NCBI RefSeq assembly: GCF_000420665.1
Contig: NZ_ATVJ01000002.1
Span: 434,001 to 498,000, forward strand
DNA length: 64,000 nucleotides
Direction: 5' to 3'
DNA from: Ponticaulis koreensis DSM 19734
Lineage (GTDB): Bacteria; Pseudomonadota; Alphaproteobacteria; Caulobacterales; Hyphomonadaceae
Under the pieces are notes generated by a model. It had not been told where the DNA came from, did not search any database, and worked only from the letters and a program-made list of their open reading frames with translations. The position numbers and the translations under genes were made by a program. Of the stretch, positions 1 through 8,442 are shown in pieces. Every line of letters starts with the position of its first letter. The stretch's first letter is position 1.

Positions 1-417
1 GCGATTCGTGAAACCTTCGAAGAAACCGGCCTGATCATCGGCAAGTCCCTCAACGACGAAGCGCGCGCCCCAAAAAACTGGCGTCCATTCCTCGCAGAAG
101 GCGCGCTACCCTGCATGACGAATCTCGAATTCGTCGGTCGCGCTATCACCCCGCCTTACAGGCCACGCCGATTCGATGCGCGATTCTTCATGGCGGACGC
201 TGAAACAGCTCTGATTGACGAGCGACCGGCAGCATCCGGCGCAGAACTTGTGGATGTACGCTGGATTGATCTGGAAGATACAGGCGATATCGACCTTCCC
301 GCCGTCACTCAGATGATGATAGACGAGGTCAAAGCCCGATTAGAGGCTCCGAAGACGCTGCATGACCCACTCTTTTTGCGGTATTCTGCAAAAGGTCACA
401 TTGTTGAGCGTATATAG
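1..417 (+). CDS. Nudix hydrolase, 5' end outside the window
   Basis: Reading frame 1 is open from the first base of the window to the TAG stop, giving 138 visible residues. The first visible residues, AIRETFEETGLI, match the core of the Nudix box (REUXEEXGU), which binds the metal that activates water to cleave nucleoside diphosphates linked to another group. An ATG at 115 lies downstream of this box, so it cannot be the true start. The N-terminal part of the fold is off the left edge. The substrate cannot be read from this fragment. It sits directly upstream of rpmG on the same strand with a gap of about 75 nt. Family assignment is firm and specificity is unknown. Confidence 0.85.
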   Translation, partial: AIRETFEETGLIIGKSLNDEARAPKNWRPFLAEGALPCMTNLEFVGRAITPPYRPRRFDARFFMADAETALIDERPAASGAELVDVRWIDLEDTGDIDLPAVTQMMIDEVKARLEAPKTLHDPLFLRYSAKGHIVERI

Positions 418-491
418 GAAAAACCCCTCTTGACTTACCGGGGCAACACGGTGTTTATGCGCCCTTCGAATTCTAACTGAGGTCTGCTCTC

Positions 492-659
492 ATGGCGAAG
501 CCAGCTACAATCAAGATCCGCCTGAACTCTACTGCAGGCACGGGTTTCTTCTATGTCACAAAGAAAAACCCTCGCAACATCACTGAAAAAATGGTGATGC
601 GTAAGTATGATCCCGTCGTACGTAAGCACGTCGAGTTCAAAGAAGGTAAGATCAAGTAA
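492..659 (+). CDS. rpmG: 50S ribosomal protein L33
   Basis: A 55-residue frame starts [20 protein letters not shown] and continues with YVTKKNPRN, the recognisable L33 signature. L33 is a small protein of the large ribosomal subunit near the E site. The protein is basic, has the length usual for the family and lacks the CxxC zinc ribbon cysteines seen in some paralogues, so this is the zinc-free form. The gene is monocistronic: about 75 nt separate it from the Nudix gene, and a strong intrinsic terminator follows at 683-716. Confidence 0.96.
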   Translation: MAKPATIKIRLNSTAGTGFFYVTKKNPRNITEKMVMRKYDPVVRKHVEFKEGKIK

Positions 660-682
660 GATCTGTCTTCTACGGACAAAAC

Positions 683-716
683 AAAAGCCGGTTGCTTTGT
701 GCGCCGGCTTTTTTTT
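683..716 (+). terminator. Rho-independent terminator after rpmG
   Basis: AGCCGG pairs with CCGGCT around a short loop and is followed by a run of eight T on the plus strand. It also has A residues on the left side, so it may work weakly for the minus-strand pleD operon, which ends at 743. Confidence 0.85.
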
Positions 717-742
717 GTGCCTGATTTTTAGAAAATGCGAAC

Positions 743-2107
743 CTAAGCGGCGCGGCTTTTCACCTGATTTCGGCCGGACTGCTTCGCTTCATACAGCGCT
801 TCGTCCGCACGCTTGAGCAGGTCATCAATTGTGCAATCGCTGCCGTAAGACGTTGAGACGCCAAGGCTGACCGTTACATCGAGTTGGTTGCGGCCACGTT
901 CGACAGCGAATGTCTGTGACGCCACGTGACGGCGCAGGCGCTCAGCAACAACACTCGCCATATCACCCGTCGTGTCCGGCATGATGACAACAAACTCTTC
1001 CCCGCCTTGTCGGCAGGGAATGTCAGCGGGACGCACATTCTCACGCATTCGTTCCGCAAACTCGCGAAGCACCTCATCGCCAACGTCATGACCATAAGTG
1101 TCATTGACGCTTTTAAAGTGATCGATGTCCGCAATGAAGACAGACACAGGCTCGCCGCCTGAATTTGCGCGCTGCAGAAACTGATTCAGCTGCTTGTTCA
1201 TATGACGACGGTTATAAAGGCCTGTCAGCTGGTCTGTGATGGCCAGCTCCATGCTCTCATCGAGACGACGACGCACAGCATCAAGATAACGTTTCTTACG
1301 CACCTGCGTCCGCACACGTGCAGACAGCTCTTCGGTATCGATCGGGCGCATGATGATGTCACTTGCGCCAAGGTCCAGCGCGCGCAGCGCTTTGGCCTCT
1401 TCTTCGAAGTCGGCAACAATCAACACCGGCAAATCACGCGTCGCAAGCTGAGATTTGAAATGCGCACACAGACGTAGCGGATCAAAAGAATCAGATGCCA
1501 GCGACAAAACAATCAGATCGATGCCCGCCTTTTCCTTAGCCGCAAGATTGCGCGCCTCAGACCAGAGAATCGGGCGGTGCTCTTGCTTGAGCGATAATGC
1601 GATACGACGTGCCTGACGTTCATTATCATCGATGATCAGAACGCGTGCAGGCTCGATGGGCCCGCCAGGCTCTTCACCTTCAATGACGCCGATACGGCGA
1701 CCATTAGCTTCTCGAGACCGCAGCTCGTCCATAACGAGTTTGAACTTGGTCAGCGCACGGATGCGGGACATCAAGGCAAAGTCATCAACCGGCTTAGTCA
1801 GAAAGTCATCCGCACCAGCCAACAGGCCTTTCAGGCGGTGATCGCGGTCGCCCAGTGCGGTGACCATAACAACCGGAATGTGTTGGGTATCCTGATCCGT
1901 TTTCAGGATCTGGCAGGCCTCGAAGCCGTCCATGACAGGCATCATCACGTCGAGCAGGATAATGTCAGGGCGCTGTTCGCGTGCCATATCAATGGCTTCC
2001 TGACCATTCGAAGCGGTGATCACCTCGAAGTATTCATGGCTCAATTTAGCCTGAAGCAGTTTTCTGTTCGCAGAGATATCGTCGACGACGAGGACCCGAG
2101 CGCTCAC
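743..2107 (-). CDS. pleD: Diguanylate cyclase response regulator PleD
   Basis: Predicted 454 residues, the same length as Caulobacter PleD from memory. The order is a receiver domain with phosphoacceptor D53 (IILLDVMMP), a second degenerate receiver domain, and a C-terminal GGDEF domain. The active site is GGEEF near residue 370, preceded five residues earlier by RPAD, the RxxD inhibitory site that binds c-di-GMP. The enzyme makes c-di-GMP from two GTP; phosphorylation of D53 drives dimerisation and activation in the known family, controlling the swarmer-to-stalked transition. I chose the GTG start at 2107 because its GTG overlaps the TGA stop of divK and the protein then begins [10 protein letters not shown]. 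The frame stays open upstream inside divK, but that extension is not credible. Confidence 0.95.
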   Translation of the reverse strand: MSARVLVVDDISANRKLLQAKLSHEYFEVITASNGQEAIDMAREQRPDIILLDVMMPVMDGFEACQILKTDQDTQHIPVVMVTALGDRDHRLKGLLAGADDFLTKPVDDFALMSRIRALTKFKLVMDELRSREANGRRIGVIEGEEPGGPIEPARVLIIDDNERQARRIALSLKQEHRPILWSEARNLAAKEKAGIDLIVLSLASDSFDPLRLCAHFKSQLATRDLPVLIVADFEEEAKALRALDLGASDIIMRPIDTEELSARVRTQVRKKRYLDAVRRRLDESMELAITDQLTGLYNRRHMNKQLNQFLQRANSGGEPVSVFIADIDHFKSVNDTYGHDVGDEVLREFAERMRENVRPADIPCRQGGEEFVVIMPDTTGDMASVVAERLRRHVASQTFAVERGRNQLDVTVSLGVSTSYGSDCTIDDLLKRADEALYEAKQSGRNQVKSRAA

Positions 2108-2496
2108 TGAACGGGCTCTCTTTCGGTCAGTTTCTGAACCTGATTGAGAAATGGCATCATCTGGATTGGCTTGGACATGTAAGCCTCGCATCCAGCTTCG
2201 CGAACGCGTTCTTCATCGGATCGCATGGCGAAAGCGGTAACCGCCATGACCGGAATATCAGCCAGATCGTCATCATCCTTAATCCAACGTGTCAGATCGA
2301 GGCCGGACACTTCCGGAAGGTTGATATCCATGATGATGAGAGCGGGTTTGTGTTCACGTGCAATTTCAAGGGTTTTCAGGCCATCACGGCTCTGAACCGC
2401 CTCATAACCGAACGCACCAAGCAGGTCGCAGAACAATTTCATGTTCAGCTCATTGTCCTCAACGACAAGAACTTTTTTGCGTTCAGTGACCGACAT
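2104..2496 (-). CDS. divK: Single-domain response regulator DivK
   Basis: A 130-residue stand-alone receiver domain. Acidic pocket residues E13/D14, phosphoacceptor D57 (IIMDINLP), the switch TAFAM and the conserved lysine in MSKPI are all present. [10 protein letters not shown] and [13 protein letters not shown] are very close to Caulobacter DivK. In that system DivK is phosphorylated by DivJ, dephosphorylated by PleC, and inhibits CtrA activity through DivL/CckA. It is followed by pleD with a 4-nt stop/start overlap, so the two are translationally coupled. The kinase and phosphatase genes are not in this window. Confidence 0.96.
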   Translation of the reverse strand: MSVTERKKVLVVEDNELNMKLFCDLLGAFGYEAVQSRDGLKTLEIAREHKPALIIMDINLPEVSGLDLTRWIKDDDDLADIPVMAVTAFAMRSDEERVREAGCEAYMSKPIQMMPFLNQVQKLTEREPVQ

Positions 2497-2611
2497 TAGC
2501 CCAGCATCTTCCTTGAGAATCGTCCCGATGAACTTTCAAGGGGACATTTAACCCGGATAGTCTTAATCCTTGTTTACAACACTTGCTGAAAGCTCGCACC
2601 GTTCTGTTAAG

Positions 2612-3973
2612 ATGCTGACAATGGATCGTCATCATACGCCGTCCCAAGCTCCCAGATTGTGCCGGAATTGCTCGAAAATCCGGCCTTCGGGCTCCCTGTG
2701 CCCTCACTGCAGTTCAGACCACTACATTGCGCATAAAGAGATAAAAGAACTCTCAATTGCACACATAGATTGTGATGCATTTTTCGCCTCAATCGAGAAA
2801 CGCGACAATCCCGATCTGCAAGGAAAACCGGTTATTGTGGGCGGTGGCAAGCGAGGTGTGGTTGCAACGTGCTGCTATATGGCTCGCCTGTTTGGTGTGC
2901 GCTCTGCCATGCCCATGTTCAAGGCGCTGAAGCTCTGCCCGAATGCCGTGGTGGTGCGTCCGGATTTCGATAAATACAAAACCGCTTCCAGAGCGATCCG
3001 TGCCAGCATGGATTCCCTGACACCGCTGGTGCAGCAGGTCTCGATTGATGAGGCTTATCTGGACCTGTCAGGCACAGAAAAGCTTCACGGCAAAGCGCCA
3101 GCCGAAATGCTGGGCGAACTTCAGAACAACATCCAGCGTGATGTCGGCATCACCGTTTCCATCGGTCTGTCTTACAACAAGTTTCTGGCCAAATCGGCGT
3201 CCGATCTCGATAAGCCAAACGGCTTTGCCATGATTGGAAAAGCCGAAGCGCGAGAATTCCTGGCGCCCCGCCCTGTCGACTTCATTCATGGTGTCGGCCC
3301 CGCCCTCGCAAGGCAGGTCAGCCAGAAGGGATACGAGACGCTGGGCGGCCTGCAAATGGCCGAACTGAAACAGCTAATCGGCCTGTTCGGGGAAACCGGT
3401 CTCTGGCTGCACGAACGCGCTAACGGTATCGATAAACGCCCTGTAGACCCACGGTCGGAACGCAAATCCGTGTCCGCCGAAACGACCTTCTTTGAAGACT
3501 GCTCTGACAAAGAACTGCTGATCGACCATCTCTGGTGGCTCTGCGAGAAAGTTGCACTACGTTCAAAGGAAATCGGGGTCGCAGGCAATGTGCTGACTCT
3601 GAAACTGAAGACGAGTGATTTCAAAACGCGTACAAGACGCATGACGCTCACACGACCGACCCAGCTTGCGCAGGTTATGTTCCGCCAGGGCCAGACACTT
3701 CTCGGCAAGGAAGTTGATGGCGCCCGCTTCCGGCTTATCGGAATTGGCATTTCCGATCTGGAGCAGGCAGGCGCAGATATGGCCGACCTGATTGACCCCG
3801 GCGCATTGAAGCGCGCGCGTGCAGAACGGGCAGCCGACATCGCAAAGACAAAATTCGGCTCAAACGCCATTTCCACTGGACGCGGCATTCGTGTACAGGC
3901 GGACAGGCAAAGCCGGAAACAATCTGATACACAAAAGACTTCGGACCAGACATCCAGACATAAGGACACCTGA
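2612..3973 (+). CDS. dinB: DNA polymerase IV (Y family) with N-terminal zinc ribbon
   Basis: Y-family translesion polymerase of about 453 residues. After a short N-terminal segment with CRNC and CPHC, a likely zinc ribbon typical of alphaproteobacterial DinB, come the catalytic motifs IDCDAFFASIE and SIDEAYLDLSG, which carry the metal-binding acidic residues, and SIGLSYNKFLAK. The C-terminal region holds the little-finger domain. It copies past damaged bases with low fidelity. ATG 2612 is the first ATG in frame; ATG 2621 is equally possible and a TTG at 2570 is less likely because it has no ribosome site. It heads a tight operon: ridA starts 2 nt after its stop. I see no LexA box, but I cannot exclude one. 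Confidence 0.93.
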   Translation: MLTMDRHHTPSQAPRLCRNCSKIRPSGSLCPHCSSDHYIAHKEIKELSIAHIDCDAFFASIEKRDNPDLQGKPVIVGGGKRGVVATCCYMARLFGVRSAMPMFKALKLCPNAVVVRPDFDKYKTASRAIRASMDSLTPLVQQVSIDEAYLDLSGTEKLHGKAPAEMLGELQNNIQRDVGITVSIGLSYNKFLAKSASDLDKPNGFAMIGKAEAREFLAPRPVDFIHGVGPALARQVSQKGYETLGGLQMAELKQLIGLFGETGLWLHERANGIDKRPVDPRSERKSVSAETTFFEDCSDKELLIDHLWWLCEKVALRSKEIGVAGNVLTLKLKTSDFKTRTRRMTLTRPTQLAQVMFRQGQTLLGKEVDGARFRLIGIGISDLEQAGADMADLIDPGALKRARAERAADIAKTKFGSNAISTGRGIRVQADRQSRKQSDTQKTSDQTSRHKDT

Positions 3974-3974
3974 C

Positions 3975-4430
3975 ATGACCCCTGAAGAAAAACTCGTAGA
4001 GCTTGGTATTCAGCTGCCGACACCTGCTGCGCCAGTGGCAAACTATGTTCCGTTCGTCATCACAGGCAAAACGCTTTTCGTGTCAGGTCAGGTCAGCATG
4101 GGCGTCAACGGCCTGGTCATGGGCCGTCTGGGTGAAGGTATGGACACAGCAGCGGGTCAGTATGCTGCGCGCCTGTGCGGTATCAATCTGCTCGCACAGT
4201 GCAAAGCAGCCGTAGGTGAGCTCTCCAACATCAAGCGCGTTGTGAAGCTTGGTGGCTTCGTGAATGCAGCGTCCTCATTCGTGGAAATTCCGCAAGTCAT
4301 CAATGGCTGCTCAGACCTGATGGTTGACGTGCTCGGCGATGCTGGGCGTCACGCACGCTCGGCCGTAGCCTGCCCGACCCTGCCACTTGGCTGCGCAGTT
4401 GAAGTCGACGGCATTTTTGAAATCGCATAA
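3975..4430 (+). CDS. RidA family protein
   Basis: 151 residues of the YjgF/YER057c/UK114 fold. The conserved RHARSAV segment carries the arginine that binds substrate carboxylate in RidA, and VEVDGIFEI matches the C-terminal glutamate segment. The length of about 150 and the MTPEEKLVELG start fit the longer RidA-like subgroup rather than the 128-residue classical RidA. Classical members hydrolyse reactive enamines and imines released by pyridoxal-phosphate enzymes; whether this subgroup does so is uncertain. The gene begins 2 nt after dinB and its TAA stop shares one base with the ATG of the next gene. Confidence 0.88.
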   Translation: MTPEEKLVELGIQLPTPAAPVANYVPFVITGKTLFVSGQVSMGVNGLVMGRLGEGMDTAAGQYAARLCGINLLAQCKAAVGELSNIKRVVKLGGFVNAASSFVEIPQVINGCSDLMVDVLGDAGRHARSAVACPTLPLGCAVEVDGIFEIA

Positions 4431-5155
4431 TGCCACTTACGTTTGATCTGCCGGCCTTTGCCTACGCCCATCGGGGGCTCTGGTCGGCTGATCTGCCTGA
4501 AAATTCTCTGGAAGCTTTCAAACGGGCGTCAGAGCATGGGTTCGGCGCCGAATGCGATGTCCATCTGTCGGCTGATGGCGTACCCATGGTCTTTCACGAC
4601 TTCACGCTTGAGCGGATGACCGACACACAAGGTGCAATAACGGACGCGAGCGCAGACGAGCTTCACGCGCTACATCTGGCAGGCACTGGCCACACAATTC
4701 CGACTTTATCAGACGTGCTTTCCGCCATGGGCGATCAGCCTTTGCTGGTTGAACTCAAAGCAGACGAGACGACTGATTTGCCTGGCCTCGCAGCCGCAAC
4801 CCTGATGAGCGTGGCAGAAGCGCAAGGGCCTGTGGCGATTATGAGCTTCAGCCCGTCGCTGATCAGAATCTGTAAACAGATCACATCACACATAACGCTC
4901 GGCCTTCTGGCTGATCCCCGGCGCATTGAGACGCCTGAAGGCCGCGTGGGCTTTTTCGGAATCGTAAAAGATATCCAACCGGATTATCTCGGGCCCAACG
5001 TCTCCCAGCTCACGCATTTCAGGGATAGCAATCTGCCACTCGCAAGCTGGACCGTTCGCGACGAAACGAGCCTTGAAGGATGCCGGTCACTTAATGCGGC
5101 ACCGATCTTTGAAAATCTTCCGACAGACCTCGTCAGAGCGCATTTCGCTTCCTAG
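4430..5155 (+). CDS. Glycerophosphodiester phosphodiesterase
   Basis: 241 residues with the GDPD TIM-barrel motifs: AHRGLW..LPENSLEAF, ECDVHLSADGVPMVFHD and VELKAD. The paired HRG/HD histidines and the glutamate/aspartate metal ligands are present. It should hydrolyse glycerophosphodiesters to glycerol-3-phosphate and an alcohol. There is no signal peptide, so it should be cytoplasmic (UgpQ-like). It overlaps ridA by one base and is followed 9 nt later by a GNAT gene, so it is in the dinB operon. No link between this reaction and lesion bypass is evident. Confidence 0.9.
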   Translation: MPLTFDLPAFAYAHRGLWSADLPENSLEAFKRASEHGFGAECDVHLSADGVPMVFHDFTLERMTDTQGAITDASADELHALHLAGTGHTIPTLSDVLSAMGDQPLLVELKADETTDLPGLAAATLMSVAEAQGPVAIMSFSPSLIRICKQITSHITLGLLADPRRIETPEGRVGFFGIVKDIQPDYLGPNVSQLTHFRDSNLPLASWTVRDETSLEGCRSLNAAPIFENLPTDLVRAHFAS

Positions 5156-5164
5156 ATTAGGTGC

Positions 5165-6337
5165 ATGTCCGAGTTGCAGCTGAAAACCGTTTCCTCCCTG
5201 TCAGCTGTCGATCCGGCGGCATGGAATGCTGCCGCCAATCCATCGAGCGAACCCTTCGATCCGTTTCTCAGCTGGGAATTTCTCGAAGCACTGGAAAGCT
5301 GCGGCGCTGCCACCCGCGAGACAGGCTGGTCACCGCTCCATCTCATCATCGAAAATGTGGACGGCGAGCTGACGGCGGCGATGCCGCTTTATGCCAAAGC
5401 GCATTCTCAGGGCGAGTATATCTTCGACTATGCCTGGGCAGACGCCTATGAGCGTGCAGGCGGTGACTACTACCCTAAGCTGTTGAGCGCTGTACCGTTC
5501 ACACCGGTTACGGGGCGGCGGCTTCTCGTACGCGATGGCGAGATCGACAAGCGCGGTCTTCAGCACGCGCTTCTGTCAGGCGCAATCCAGCTTGCGCAGA
5601 ACAACGACCTCTCGTCACTGCATATCAATTTCGTCGAGCAGGATTTATACGACGATCTCGGAGAGCTCGGCCTGCTGCAGCGCACGGATAAGCAATTCCA
5701 CTTCGAAAACCGTGGCTATGAGGACTTTGACGCTTTCCTGGCGGAGCTATCGTCAGCCAAGCGCAAAAACCTGCGCAAAGAGCGCAAGAAAGCTCAGCAA
5801 GGCCTGACATTCGAGTGGCTGACCGGTGACGAGATCCAACCGCATCACTGGGATGCATTCTTCGAATTCTACATGGATACCGGTAGCCGCAAATGGGGCT
5901 TTCCATACATCAACCGGGCGACATTCGACCTGATCCATGACCGGCTTCGCGAGCATGCGCTCCTGATCTTCGCCTGCGAGGACGGAAAGCCGATTGCGGG
6001 CGCGCTGAACTTCATCGGCTCTGAGACGCTATTCGGTCGCTACTGGGGACGTCTGGAAGAGCGCCCGTTTCTGCATTTCGAGGTCTGCTATTATCAGGCC
6101 ATCGATTTTGCCATTGAACGCGGACTGAAACGCGTTGAAGCTGGCGCACAGGGCGGACACAAACTCGCACGCGGCTACGGCCCCGTGACGACGCATTCTG
6201 TCCACTGGATTGGACATGAAGGATTACGTCGCGCAGTCGATCAATATCTGGAACAGGAACGCTACGCCGTCGCTGACGAGAATGAATACCTCCTCGCGCG
6301 GCAGCCGTTCAAAAACAAAGGGGAAGAGACACAATGA
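5165..6337 (+). CDS. GNAT/FemAB-like protein, DUF482 (COG3146)
   Basis: 390 residues. The segments FDPFLSWEFLEALE, SAKRKNLRKERKKA, DTGSRKWGFPYINRATF and RGLKRVEAGAQGGHKLARGY are typical of the DUF482/COG3146 family, a double-GNAT fold related to FemAB aminoacyltransferases. Members are often described as involved in peptidoglycan biosynthesis, but as far as I recall no reaction is firmly established. No signal peptide or membrane segment is visible. Its TGA overlaps the ATG of the HIT gene by 4 nt, so the two are probably translationally coupled. Confidence 0.85.
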   Translation: MSELQLKTVSSLSAVDPAAWNAAANPSSEPFDPFLSWEFLEALESCGAATRETGWSPLHLIIENVDGELTAAMPLYAKAHSQGEYIFDYAWADAYERAGGDYYPKLLSAVPFTPVTGRRLLVRDGEIDKRGLQHALLSGAIQLAQNNDLSSLHINFVEQDLYDDLGELGLLQRTDKQFHFENRGYEDFDAFLAELSSAKRKNLRKERKKAQQGLTFEWLTGDEIQPHHWDAFFEFYMDTGSRKWGFPYINRATFDLIHDRLREHALLIFACEDGKPIAGALNFIGSETLFGRYWGRLEERPFLHFEVCYYQAIDFAIERGLKRVEAGAQGGHKLARGYGPVTTHSVHWIGHEGLRRAVDQYLEQERYAVADENEYLLARQPFKNKGEETQ

Positions 6338-6771
6338 GCCTTCACGGTGAGTACGACACAGACAATGTCTTCGCGAAAATGCTGCGCGGAGAAATCCCGT
6401 GCGTCAAAGTTTTCGAAGACGACACCGCCCTCGCCTTTATGGACATCTTCCCACAGTCCAAGGGCCATACGCTGGTCATCCCCAAGCGCGCCGAAGCCCG
6501 CAATCTCATTGAAATGCCAGGCGATCTGGTCGGGTCTTACATGCAGCGCGTTCAAAAGGTGGCTAAAGCTGTTTCAAAAGCGCTTGAGCCGGACGGCATA
6601 GTCGTCACTCAGTTCAATGGCGCGCCAGCCGGTCAGACGGTCTTCCATCTGCACTTCCACATCATCCCGCGCTATGAAGGGGACAGCCTTAAAGGGCACA
6701 GCCACGGACAACAGGCAGACATGTCTGAACTCAACGCGCTTGCCGATAAAATCAGCAGCTGCATAGAATAG
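6334..6771 (+). CDS. HIT family protein (Hint-like nucleotide hydrolase)
   Basis: 145 residues ending in the histidine triad HLHFHIIPR, with the N-terminal DNVFAKMLRGEIPC and FMDIFPQSKGHTLVIPK typical of HinT-type proteins. Family members hydrolyse purine nucleoside phosphoramidates and aminoacyl-adenylates through a nucleotidyl-histidine intermediate. It is the last gene of the dinB operon and overlaps the DUF482 gene by 4 nt. No strong terminator follows immediately; an AT-rich stretch separates it from the small gene at 6857. Confidence 0.93.
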   Translation: MSLHGEYDTDNVFAKMLRGEIPCVKVFEDDTALAFMDIFPQSKGHTLVIPKRAEARNLIEMPGDLVGSYMQRVQKVAKAVSKALEPDGIVVTQFNGAPAGQTVFHLHFHIIPRYEGDSLKGHSHGQQADMSELNALADKISSCIE

Positions 6772-6840
6772 GTATTTTTCTGCATTTGGATTTTGCTTTT
6801 TCCGCAAATCATCCTACCTTGAGATCTGGTTTTAACAGCA

Positions 6841-6856
6841 GAAAGGAGGTGATCCG
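6841..6856 (+). promoter_or_regulatory. Extended Shine-Dalgarno leader
   Basis: AAAGGAGGTGATCC lies 1 nt before an ATG at 6857. It is the exact complement of the 3' end of 16S rRNA over about 14 bases, far longer than any other ribosome site in this window. The ATG sits so close that either spacing is unusual or the whole element binds the 16S tail for another purpose. Confidence 0.75.
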
Positions 6857-6937
6857 ATGTCTAGTGAGGTCCTGCAGGTGGTGAAAATGCTTGAGTGTGA
6901 GATCAACGTATCGGAGCAGCCTCTGGTACGTGGATAA
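6857..6937 (+). CDS. 26-residue small protein or leader-type ORF
   Basis: An ATG frame of 26 codons, MSSEVLQVVKMLECEINVSE then QPLVRG, ends at TAA 6935-6937. It follows an extended Shine-Dalgarno sequence and ends inside a small hairpin (CGTGG 6929-6933 with CCACG 6941-6945, the stop codon in the loop). A perfect 10-bp terminator stem follows at 6981-7003. The unit is therefore a discrete transcript of about 150-200 nt with one short frame. There is no run of a single amino acid as in attenuation leaders, and no same-strand gene downstream to attenuate. I do not recognise the peptide. It may be a real small protein or a dual-function RNA. Confidence 0.55.
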   Translation: MSSEVLQVVKMLECEINVSEQPLVRG

Positions 6938-6980
6938 ACACCACGTCTTCTGACAAGTATTTGAGGCACCTAGTCTCACG

Positions 6981-7006
6981 AAGGCCACGCTCTGCGTGGC
7001 CTTTTT
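6981..7006 (+). terminator. Rho-independent terminator of the small transcript
   Basis: AAGGCCACGC pairs perfectly with GCGTGGCCTT around a TCT loop, followed by TTT. The T run is only on the plus strand, so it ends the 6857 transcript and not the minus-strand gene that stops at 7021. Confidence 0.9.
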
Positions 7007-7020
7007 GATTCTGGAAAATG

Positions 7021-8277
7021 CTAGTGCTGGCTCAGATAATCGAGCGCGGCATCCATTGGGCCGTCGCGACCGCATTCATCACGCGCGTCTGCAAAATTGA
7101 AATAGCCACGAGGACGGAAGAATTCACGCGGCGTGCCGTCCACGTGGAACAGCTTCTCGGTGGTTAGCTTCACCTTAACGCCGGTTTCTTTGAGCGTGTG
7201 ATCGGTGATGCCGCCCAGAAGGCGCGCCATATCCGTGCCGAATGTTGCTGCGCCAATAGCGTCAAAGCCAACTGTCAGCCCCTCGCCCATGCTCGCCGTC
7301 CAACGACCAGACAGCACAGCCACAGCCGCGTTGAACGTCCAACTACGTGGCTCGACTTCCTCTGACCAGCTACGCTTCACCCCGAAATCGCGTTGATCGC
7401 TCGGCAGCTCATGACGCTGATACATGGTCTGAGCAGAGATAAAGCGGGAGAGAATGCCGCGTGCAACAAGCGCAGTTCCGCCGCTCGCTGTATCGCGCAG
7501 GTCGAGCACAAGTCCGTTCACGTTCGGCAGCGTGTTCAGAGCATAGTCAAAGGCCTGAACCGTCTCGTTATAGCCCAGACTATCATTGAAACGGATGACA
7601 CCATAACGGCGGCCGAGATGAGATACGCTGCTCACGCTGAGAAGGTTCGTATCCCGGCGAAGGCGCGCGTGATAAAGCGTTGGCAGCTCGACCGTCCACT
7701 CAAGACCGTCATGATAGAGGCCAATTCGGCGCAGCCAACCTTTACGCCCCGCCGCCATAACACGCGCGGCATAGCTGCGACGTTCGTCATTCAGCGCATA
7801 CGGATAAAGTCCGATGAAGTCAGCAACGGCCTGATCGACCGGCTTGCCTTCAAGCGACGTGATGACCGCTCCCGGGCGAATCCCAACCTGCATAGCCGGC
7901 GATCCACGGCGGACATCCATGATCTGATAGCCGCCGGCCGTTTTCTCGACCCAGAGATCGGCAAAACTTGGCACAAGCGCATAATCGTCGAGCAGGCCCG
8001 TCGATGTGATGGAATGATGGTCATAAAGCGCGTGGAAGGCGCTCTGACAAAACGCAATCAGATCATTTCGTCCCTGAAGAGACGGGATCAGATGCTGCAA
8101 CTCGGCGCGTACCGGCGTCAACCCGTTGGGGAAACGCTCCGCATAAGCAAACCGGTTTTCGATGAGGTCAAGCAGCTCATAAGCGTCCGTCTGAACGGCA
8201 TGACGATACTGGTAGTCAGCCTGAGACTGCCCCCACCCCGTCATATTGTTCGAAGACACTAATGTCAGGCCACTCAC
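7021..8277 (-). CDS. S41 family peptidase-like protein
   Basis: 418 residues. A central PDZ-like stretch (VRRGSPAMQVGIRPGAVITSLEG) is followed by the S41 tail-specific protease core: YGVIRFNDS, NGLVLDLRDTASGGTALVARGIL and the serine segment SGRWTASMGEGL. S41 enzymes usually use a Ser-Lys dyad or a Ser-His-Ser-Glu tetrad; I cannot place the base with certainty, so activity is probable, not proven. The start is GTG at 8277 with AAGGGA 9 nt upstream. No signal peptide is visible, which is unusual for this mostly periplasmic family. Three TTAA/CTAA half-sites spaced 11 bp apart lie 70-95 nt upstream and may be CtrA boxes. Confidence 0.8.
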   Translation of the reverse strand: MSGLTLVSSNNMTGWGQSQADYQYRHAVQTDAYELLDLIENRFAYAERFPNGLTPVRAELQHLIPSLQGRNDLIAFCQSAFHALYDHHSITSTGLLDDYALVPSFADLWVEKTAGGYQIMDVRRGSPAMQVGIRPGAVITSLEGKPVDQAVADFIGLYPYALNDERRSYAARVMAAGRKGWLRRIGLYHDGLEWTVELPTLYHARLRRDTNLLSVSSVSHLGRRYGVIRFNDSLGYNETVQAFDYALNTLPNVNGLVLDLRDTASGGTALVARGILSRFISAQTMYQRHELPSDQRDFGVKRSWSEEVEPRSWTFNAAVAVLSGRWTASMGEGLTVGFDAIGAATFGTDMARLLGGITDHTLKETGVKVKLTTEKLFHVDGTPREFFRPRGYFNFADARDECGRDGPMDAALDYLSQH

Positions 8278-8346
8278 CGCATTTTCCCTTAGATGCCCTG
8301 ATTATGTTTCAGGAGCTGTTCACCGGTGAAAATTGGCGATTCAAGA

Positions 8347-8373
8347 TTAACATATCGCTAACCATTGATTAAC
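8347..8373. promoter_or_regulatory. Putative tandem CtrA boxes
   Basis: TTAA at 8347, CTAA at 8358 and TTAA at 8369 each lie 11 bp apart, giving two overlapping TTAA-N7-TTAA-like CtrA boxes that share the middle half-site, each one mismatch from consensus. They lie upstream of the S41 peptidase gene (start 8277, minus strand). Confidence 0.5.
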
Positions 8374-8389
8374 GGCGCGCCAGATGCAG

Positions 8390-8418
8390 AAAACCCGACG
8401 ATCTCTCGCCGGGTTTTT
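8390..8418 (-). terminator. Terminator downstream of clpA
   Basis: AAACCCG pairs with CGGGTTT around a 12-nt loop, with A residues on the left and T residues on the right, so it can act in both directions. It follows the clpA stop on the minus strand by about 25 nt. Confidence 0.8.
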
Positions 8419-8442
8419 AAAAGTTTGCTTTTACGTGCAGGC

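Noticed and set aside
2570-2611. TTG start for dinB at 2570
   Set aside because: It would add 14 residues inside the divK promoter region without a ribosome site; the first ATG is preferred.
7393-8262. 289-codon open frame opposite the S41 peptidase gene
   Set aside because: Antisense shadow with no motif.
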